Positions 17,182 through 21,173 of a stretch of DNA of 21,173 nt are shown here, one piece after another (position 1 is the stretch's first letter; each line of letters opens with the position of its first letter). Source of the DNA: an uncultured Clostridia bacterium (lineage in GTDB: Bacteria > Bacillota > Clostridia > Lachnospirales > Anaerotignaceae). Made by a program: the position numbers and the translations under genes. Below the pieces are notes generated by a model. The model was not told the DNA's origin. It searched no databases and saw only the letters and a list, made by a program, of their open reading frames with translations. The stretch is from the NCBI GenBank assembly GCA_910587735.1, contig CAJUNT010000037.1, positions 1-21,173 on the forward strand, written 5' to 3'.

Positions 17182-17341
17182 GTTATTTTAACAAGAAAAT
17201 AGCAAATAAATATAAAAAATGTATATTTTAGAACTATTTTTTATTGTTATTGATAAGATATTTGGTTTTTTGATATAAAAAATATATAATTTATATAAAA
17301 ATTATTTGCTAATATTTATGAAGTATTATGCTCCAAAAAGG

Positions 17342-17444
17342 AAGACCGCAAGATTGCAAGATATAGAGATTTTGCAGCCTTGAAATTGCGAAGATGAAAA
17401 ATGCAAGGATGTAAGATTGCAAAAAATAGAAATTTTGCGGTCTT
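17342..17444. repeat. Inverted-repeat unit with GATTGCAA-type iterons, copy 2
   Basis: The same arms, AAGACCGCAA (17342-17351) and TTGCGGTCTT (17435-17444), enclose a longer interior with AGATTGCAA at 17351 and 17414, plus an imperfect internal TTTTGCAGCCTTG. A trailing partial unit, ATTGCGGACTTG, follows at 17448. Repeats of this kind beside a replication gene are often origin iterons, but this is inference. Confidence 0.75.
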
Positions 17445-17481
17445 GCATTGCGGACTTGATGAAAGAAAGGAATGAATTGAT

Positions 17482-17715
17482 ATGAAAAACATACAAATTT
17501 CATATGAACTTTTTATTGCACTTACAAAATATTTCTTTTTTGAACAAGAAAATTTATTGCCCGAAATACAAAGAGGATTAGAACAAAAGTTGGATGCTTT
17601 AGTAGCAAGAGAATTGTACACGAAATATAAAACAGCTCCTACTGAAAAAGAAAAGGAAAAAGCAAGACAGGAATATCTGAATAAAAAGGAAATATACTCC
17701 AGCTTTCGCTGGTAA
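17482..17715 (+). CDS. Small element-borne protein of the type named 'complexin-2' in databases, function unknown
   Basis: 77 residues. ATG 17482 follows AAAGGAA at 17466-17472. The layout is 'MKNIQISYELFIALTKYFF', then an acidic helix 'LLPEIQRGLEQKLDALVARELY', then a charged linker 'KYKTAPTEKEKEKARQEYL', ending in IYSSFRW. From memory, proteins with this 'KLDALV..ELY.KYKTAPT..E.EKARQEYL...' pattern and an SFRW end are common in Firmicutes integrative elements and are often labelled complexin-2 by automatic transfer; that name has no functional value. The all-helical, charged make-up would fit a small DNA- or protein-binding accessory factor. The frame is intact, with its own terminator downstream and the iteron region upstream. 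It lies just left of the IS200 insertion. Confidence 0.75.
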   Translation: MKNIQISYELFIALTKYFFFEQENLLPEIQRGLEQKLDALVARELYTKYKTAPTEKEKEKARQEYLNKKEIYSSFRW

Positions 17716-17740
17716 TGCCTTTCCTTTGATAACCAATGAT

Positions 17741-17766
17741 AGAAACGTGTCACGTTTCTGTTTTTT
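17741..17766 (+). terminator. Intrinsic terminator after the small element gene
   Basis: AGAAACGT (17741-17748) and ACGTTTCT (17752-17759) form a perfect stem with a GTC loop, followed by G and T6. It lies 25 nt past the stop at 17715 and shields the IS200 copy from upstream transcription. Confidence 0.85.
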
Positions 17767-17776
17767 GTGTAGAGAA

Positions 17777-17799
17777 AACCACGCGATAGTCGCGTGGTT
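17777..17799. repeat. IS200 left-end hairpin
   Basis: AACCACGCGA (17777-17786) pairs with TCGCGTGGTT (17790-17799), loop TAG. TnpA of this family recognises such subterminal stem-loops in single-stranded DNA. Confidence 0.8.
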
Positions 17800-17821
17800 C
17801 CAAAAAGCCTTCTGGCGATGA

Positions 17822-17895
17822 GGCAGACAAAAAAACTCCTTTCGATTATAATAAAAGAGCGGTCTGCCAACTGCATAAAAAAATCGAAAGGAGGT
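17822..17895 (+). promoter_or_regulatory. Ribosome-site-sequestering stem and competing helix in the IS200 leader
   Basis: CTCCTTTCGATT (17836-17847) is a perfect complement of AATCGAAAGGAG (17882-17893), which contains the tnpA Shine-Dalgarno sequence. A second helix, GGCAGAC (17822-17828) with GTCTGCC (17862-17868), interleaves with it. Sequestration of the start region is known for Salmonella IS200; the interleaved helix could make a pseudoknot. Confidence 0.75.
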
Positions 17896-17905
17896 CATTA
17901 AGAAA

Positions 17906-18340
17906 ATGGGTCTTAATGATATAAATAAATTATCACATACAAGCTGGAATTGCAAATATCATATTGTATTTGCACCCAAATATAGAAGGATGGTATTTTA
18001 CAAAAATAAAAGGGCAGAAGTAGGAAAAATATTAAGGAAATAATGTGAATGAAAAGGAATAAAGATAATAGAAGCAGAAGTATGTCCTGATCATATCCAT
18101 ATGTTGTTGGAAATACCACCAAAGTTTAGTATATCAAGTTTTATGGGATACTTAAAAGGCAAAAGTACAACAATGCTGTATGAGCAATTCGGCGAATTAA
18201 AATATAAATATAGAAACAGAGAATTTTGGTGTAGAGGATATTATGTAGACACAGTAGGGAAAAATGAGAGCCGAATTGTGGAATATATAAAAAAACAAAT
18301 AGAAGAAGATAAATTAGGAGAACAGTTAACACTGAAATAA
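17906..18340 (+). pseudogene. tnpA: IS200 TnpA (Y1 HUH transposase) with two nonsense codons
   Basis: The 144-codon frame from ATG 17906 reads as a complete IS200 TnpA. It has 'WNCKYHIVFAPKYRR' at the N-terminus, the HUH motif PDHIHML (H63, H65), 'SSFMGYLKGKST', 'NREFWCRGYYVDTVG' and the nucleophile Tyr127 in 'RIVEYIKKQ'. It is interrupted by TAA at codon 46 (18041-18043) and TGA at codon 49 (18050-18052). In relatives this stretch reads roughly 'R.LCE.KGI', so single changes at a Leu and an aromatic codon are enough. An ATG at 18101 could give only a C-terminal fragment lacking the HUH residues. The protein would normally cut and rejoin single-stranded DNA through a 5'-phosphotyrosine. Confidence 0.92.
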
Positions 18341-18443
18341 CCCGTTGAACAGGTAGCAGATAGAGATTTTATGCAGTTGACAGGCAGTTGTTATGCGTTT
18401 TACGCATTACGCAAGAAACAGAGGGTTATACCCGCAAAGGAAA

Positions 18444-18473
18444 AACCACCAGATTGTCTGGTGGTTGCTTTTT
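18444..18473 (+). terminator. IS200 right-end hairpin, also terminator-like
   Basis: AACCACCAGA (18444-18453) pairs with TCTGGTGGTT (18457-18466), loop TTG, followed by GCTTTTT. In this position it probably serves both as the right-end transposase site and as a transcription stop. Confidence 0.75.
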
Positions 18474-18474
18474 A

Positions 18475-19357
18475 ACAAGGAAAAATTGCCTTTTTAGGTA
18501 TAAAAAGCAGTTATTTTAAAGCTAGACGTAAAAAAGGTATCAAATATCAACAAAATAAAAATAGCTTTCAAAAGTGTTGTATCTACAACGTTCTGAAAGC
18601 AAATAAGGGTATTCAGATTATTTTATAAATATATAGGGGGATATAGTTGTATATATTATTAACATAGGGGATATATAGTATTTTTTATCAATAATTTTCT
18701 TTCTTGATGGCAAAAAAAGAAACAGAAATTTTTTTCTTTTCAGCTATTAAGAAAGATTTTTTTTTGCAAAATTTATATGAAAATAATTTTATTTTTTAAT
18801 ATCACTATTATTTTATAGTAAAAAAAGATTTCAAAAAAATTTTCTATATTTAAGCTACTACTTAAAGGAATTTTTTTTATAAAATTTTAAGAATGTAAGA
18901 AATTTTTCAGTTAAAAATTTTATCAAAACTGGTTTTATTTTTGATAGTAAAAATTATATGCAGTACAATAAAAACGACATTCTAAAAAAAAGGAAAAGCC
19001 ACACCGAAGGTGTTTTGTAAATTTCAAAAAAATTTACATTTGGGGTTTGGGGGAACACCAACAAGCGTGGAATGGGATATCCCTTTCCCCTGCTTGCACT
19101 CAATGTAAATTTCCTTTCGTATATAAATTTTTGAATTTCCAATCTTTGTAATTCTATATTTTATTTCTTAAAAATTAATACATAAGTTTTTATAGTTTGT
19201 TTAAAAAATAAATTTTGTTCTAATATAAATATTTGTTTGATTTTAAAAAAAATTATTTATTAATATTTTGTTGTTTAATTTTAAAGATAATAAAAAACTT
19301 TTTTAAAAGTATTTTATTTATAAGTGAATACAATTGTTGCTTTCTTAGGCAATGTGA
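18475..19357. other. A+T-rich non-coding stretch between IS200 and the NurA-like gene
   Basis: No convincing gene is seen in about 880 bp. A 62-codon minus-strand frame (18954-19142) lies over inverted repeats and has no family look. Visible structures are an imperfect hairpin at 18564-18600 (GCTTTCA/TGAAAGC outside, a 9-bp stem with wobble pairs inside) and the structured island at 19001-19112. The rest is homopolymer-rich A/T sequence. Confidence 0.6.
19001..19112. other. Compact structured island, oriT-like or RNA-like
   Basis: A G+C-richer block inside extreme A+T DNA, with four nested or competing inverted repeats. ACACC/GGTGT (19001-19005 and 19009-19013) is followed by TTTT. GTAAATTT (19017-19024) pairs with AAATTTAC (19030-19037). 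AAATTTACATT (19030-19040) pairs perfectly with AATGTAAATTT (19102-19112). An inner stem spans 19062-19096: CAAGC..GGAA.GGGATATCCC.TTCC..GCTTG. A G-rich strand GGGGTTTGGGGG (19042-19053) lies inside. This design resembles transfer origins of mobilizable elements, but no relaxase gene is in view. Confidence 0.45.
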
Positions 19358-19386
19358 TTGACAATTAGACTTAAAGGTGATAACAT
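19358..19386 (+). promoter_or_regulatory. Promoter for the NurA-like gene
   Basis: TTGACA at 19358-19363, a 17-nt spacer and TAACAT at 19381-19386, with TGA just before it (extended -10). It leaves a 5' leader of about 150 nt. Confidence 0.7.
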
Positions 19387-19539
19387 TTTATATATTATGA
19401 CATAACCGGATAAATTATGAATTGATGTTTTTTTATCAGAATTTAGTATATTTTTAGAATTTACATAGTGGAAAATTAATTTATCATCTAAGTAATATTT
19501 ATACAATAATAAGAGAGTAATCAAAGGGAGTCAAAATAT

Positions 19540-20713
19540 ATGGATAATAGTATTATGGATGTTATTGCACATGAAACAAATGGATTAAGTTATAAATCCT
19601 ATAAGTATAGTTTTGACGGAATAGATGTACCTTCTTTTGATTATAATGACCATAAAGAAATAACATGGAAAAAATATGGAGAAACAAAACCATCAACAGA
19701 ATATGAAAATATGAAGCCTTTTGCAGATAAAATTTTTAGAGAAAAACCATTATTTACATATTTTTTAGATGGTTCTAGACGTATATATAAAGTTGATGAT
19801 ATTGCATATAAAAATCAAGTATATCCTATTATAGCAGGGCAAATTGGAATTAGTTGTTGTATGCGAAAAGATGAAAGAATGAAACCTTTTGACTTTAAAA
19901 GAAGATTAGCAATTGTTCTTCCTGCTATTGCAAATCAAAAAGACTGGGATAAAAATAATAACTTTTTTAATAATTTAAAAAAGAAAGTAAATGAAAACAA
20001 TAAAAAATTACAATCAAATCATATAGAATTTACAGATATTCTTCCTTATTCAACAAGAAAAGACGAAATAGAAAAGCTTGAAAATAAAGGAATAGCTGTA
20101 GTGCAAAGTTTAATGATAGACAGTGAAATTGAGATGGTTAGTAAAATGGTTGCTGAACATAAAATTAACTTAAATAATTATTTATTAAAAGATGGTTCAT
20201 TAGAATATAAGGTTGATAAATTGAAAAATGCACGAGATAAAAGAAGATTTGCAGGGTATTTTTCATATGTAGTAGGTGTTTCAAAAAGTTTTAATCCTGA
20301 AAATTGCAAGGATAAAAACGGTAAAAGCAATTCTAATATAATAGCTAATTTGCCTTTATATCATAGAACACCTGTAAATATGTATACATCAGAACGCTTG
20401 GAGGGAATGACTTATGCAATTTGGTATATACGGATAAGGGCTGGTAAATATACAACAAATGCTTTTGATGGCATTTTAAAAGTTGAAAAAATACTGTCCA
20501 CAGATGAGGAAATTAAAAATGGATTAGACACAGAAGAAGTTAATTTAATTACTGCTAATATAATAAATGAACGAAATCCAGTATGCTATGGTTCTGATGC
20601 AAGATGATGCAAGATGGGCAAATCATTTATATCCAGTATATGTAACAGAGTGTTATGCAAAAAGTAAATATTTAAGTAGTACTATGTTTTTAAATCTATT
20701 TTGGTTCTGTTAA
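19540..20713 (+). pseudogene. NurA-like nuclease, frameshifted by a 10-bp duplication and ended by an IS
   Basis: ATG 19540 follows AAAGGGAG at 19523-19530. The open frame gives 355 residues up to TGA 20605-20607. NurA-type hallmarks are 'FTYFLDGSRR' (D77, candidate metal ligand), 'QVYPIIAGQIG', 'YLLKDGSLEYK', 'YVVGVSKSFNPENC', 'LPLYHRTPVNMYTSE' and 'IWYIRIR..KYTTNAFDGILKVEKI'. Removing one copy of the tandem GATGCAAGAT (20596-20615) continues the protein as 'DARWANHLYPVYVTECYAKSKY', then 'LSSTMFLNLF', a family-like C-terminus, before the IS6-like end. NurA proteins are 5'-3' nucleases that work with a HerA hexameric ATPase; HerA-NurA pairs occur in bacterial anti-phage loci. The family call is from remembered motifs, not a search. 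No herA is seen in the window. Confidence 0.6.
20596..20615 (+). repeat. 10-bp tandem duplication in the NurA-like gene
   Basis: GATGCAAGAT occurs twice head to tail (20596-20605, 20606-20615). Ten is not a multiple of three, so it shifts the frame into an immediate TGA. Confidence 0.9.
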
Positions 20714-21173
20714 CTTAACATGAAAATAAAAATACGAAAAAGACTTTTAAAAATACAACCCTAAAAAAGAGTATACAAATAAAAGCGAACGTCTGCAAAA
20801 ATTTTTTAAAATAAAAACCAATGATTCGCTTGTTCTTGAGAGTATGTAACACCTGCAACACAAGCAGGTGATTGGTCTGATAAAGAAGAATGACTGTGTA
20901 TAAAATTATAATAAAACAAAAAATTTGAAATCATATCCATAGCAGAATCAAAACTATGAAATCCTTTTTTCGTTTTGTACCAAGCTTTAAAAGTTTTGTT
21001 GAAAGATTCTAATACATTATTACTGTAATCATCAGCAAATGATGGATACCTATGATGTTTCGATTTGGGATAAGCAAGCAGAATAGGCATATTATAAGCA
21101 TCCAAACCGTCTGTAATGATTGTCAAAGGAGAGGCATCTGTAATATTATGTGACTTTTCAAAGAGTGTAAGAG
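20703..21173 (-). mobile_element. IS6-like insertion sequence, partial (one end and the transposase C-terminus)
   Basis: The sequence from 20703 begins GGTTCTGTT, the start shared by many IS6/IS240-type terminal repeats, and contains TGTTAA-C-TTAACA (20708-20720). The transposase reads inward on the minus strand and runs off the right edge. The 8 bases before it, TCTATTTT (20695-20702), would be the target duplication if the junction is right. Confidence 0.6.
20806..21173 (-). CDS. DDE transposase, IS6/IS240-like, C-terminal part (5' end outside window)
   Basis: The minus-strand frame is open from the right edge to TAA at 20806-20808, about 122 codons; the TTG at 21126 is internal, since codons upstream of it stay open ('TLFEKSHNITDASPL'). 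'TIITDGLDAYNMPI' carries the second catalytic Asp and 'DDYSNNVLESFNKTFKAWYKTKKGF' the catalytic Glu. 'LFYYNFIHSHSSLSDQSPA' is the usual 'YYNF...H.SL....P' ending of DDE/rve-fold transposases. The IS6-type terminal sequence at 20703 supports the IS6 group, though the catalytic core differs from classic IS26/IS257. The first catalytic Asp and the N-terminal HTH are not in the window, so activity cannot be judged. Confidence 0.75.
   Translation of the reverse strand, partial: LTLFEKSHNITDASPLTIITDGLDAYNMPILLAYPKSKHHRYPSFADDYSNNVLESFNKTFKAWYKTKKGFHSFDSAMDMISNFLFYYNFIHSHSSLSDQSPACVAGVTYSQEQANHWFLF

Larger units (their letters stand above)
17777..18474 (+). mobile_element. IS200-type insertion sequence (IS200/IS605 family), defective
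   Basis: Subterminal hairpins flank a single Y1 transposase gene. The left one is 17777-17799 and the right one 18444-18466; both have 10-bp stems with 3-nt loops and share AACCAC...GTGGTT ends. No accessory TnpB/IscB gene is present, which defines the IS200 rather than the IS605 group. Exact ends cannot be fixed because the family makes no terminal repeats or target duplications; they lie a few bases outside the hairpins. Because TnpA is broken, the copy could move only with help from another copy. Confidence 0.85.
14019..20702. mobile_element. Remnant of an integrative element inserted behind tuf
   Basis: The stretch from just past the tuf terminator to the IS6-like end holds a phage-type repressor, an excisionase-like protein, a tyrosine integrase, a RepA-like ATPase, a small element-associated gene, an IS200 copy and a NurA-like gene. 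The integrase, ATPase, TnpA and NurA-like frames are all broken. No relaxase, coupling protein or phage structural gene is seen, so integrative mobilizable element versus prophage stays open. The left edge is a guess from the direct repeat at 14019-14038; the right edge lies outside the window or has been lost. Confidence 0.65.

Noticed and set aside
17122..17460. CRISPR array
   Set aside because: The GATTGCAA words are short, irregularly spaced and embedded in inverted repeats; no uniform repeat-spacer pattern and no cas genes.
17316..17876. 186-codon minus-strand frame across the iteron region and IS200 left end
   Set aside because: It crosses repeats, an intact plus-strand gene and IS200 hairpins; low-complexity aromatic and serine-rich translation.
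18341..18474. In-frame continuation of TnpA past its TAA, open for 44 codons
   Set aside because: It overlaps the right-end hairpin of the IS and reads like the conserved end sequence rather than protein; 144 codons is close to the usual length.
18954..19142. 62-codon minus-strand frame over the structured island
   Set aside because: It is explained by the inverted repeats and short A+T-rich flanks; no good ribosome site was seen.

Overview
The window looks like a low-G+C Firmicutes chromosome, most likely a gut-type clostridial lineage such as Lachnospiraceae. The basis is the very A+T-rich sequence, strong AAGGAGG ribosome binding sites, canonical TTGACA-N17-TATAAT-type promoters, and the gene order rpoB-rpoC-rpsL-rpsG-fusA-tuf. 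The genus cannot be settled from sequence reading alone.

Region 1 (1-1250) carries two minus-strand genes: a GNAT acetyltransferase of the phosphinothricin-acetyltransferase type, cut by the left edge, and a small unrecognised multi-pass membrane protein. The rplJ-rplL genes often found before rpoB are not here.

Region 2 (1250-13990) is the core transcription and translation block. rpoB has its own promoter and a leader of about 350 nt holding micro-ORFs and alternative hairpins. rpoB and rpoC end in strikingly acidic tails and are followed by a strong terminator. A separate promoter then drives rpsL, rpsG and fusA; tuf has an additional promoter embedded in a hairpin, then a terminator. The longest open frames of rpsL, rpsG and fusA run upstream of the true starts; the starts given here follow the Shine-Dalgarno sites and the family N-termini.

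Region 3 (about 14000-20700) is a decayed integrated element directly behind the tuf terminator. Its left end has a short direct repeat, a divergent repressor/excisionase pair with a perfect operator palindrome, and a tyrosine integrase broken by a one-base frameshift. A RepA-like ATPase follows, interrupted by three in-frame TAG codons. Next come two copies of an inverted repeat with GATTGCAA units, a small intact gene of the type labelled 'complexin-2' in databases, and an IS200 copy whose TnpA has two nonsense codons. About 1 kb of very A+T-rich DNA follows, containing one compact, structured, oriT-like island. Last is a NurA-like nuclease gene frameshifted by a 10-bp tandem duplication.

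Region 4 (20703-21173) is the end of an IS6-like insertion sequence, with its DDE transposase on the minus strand. It has landed at the 3' end of the NurA-like gene, where a HerA-type ATPase partner would be expected. The pattern is an element that keeps its regulatory switch but has lost its enzymes, plus the remains of a possible HerA-NurA defence module.
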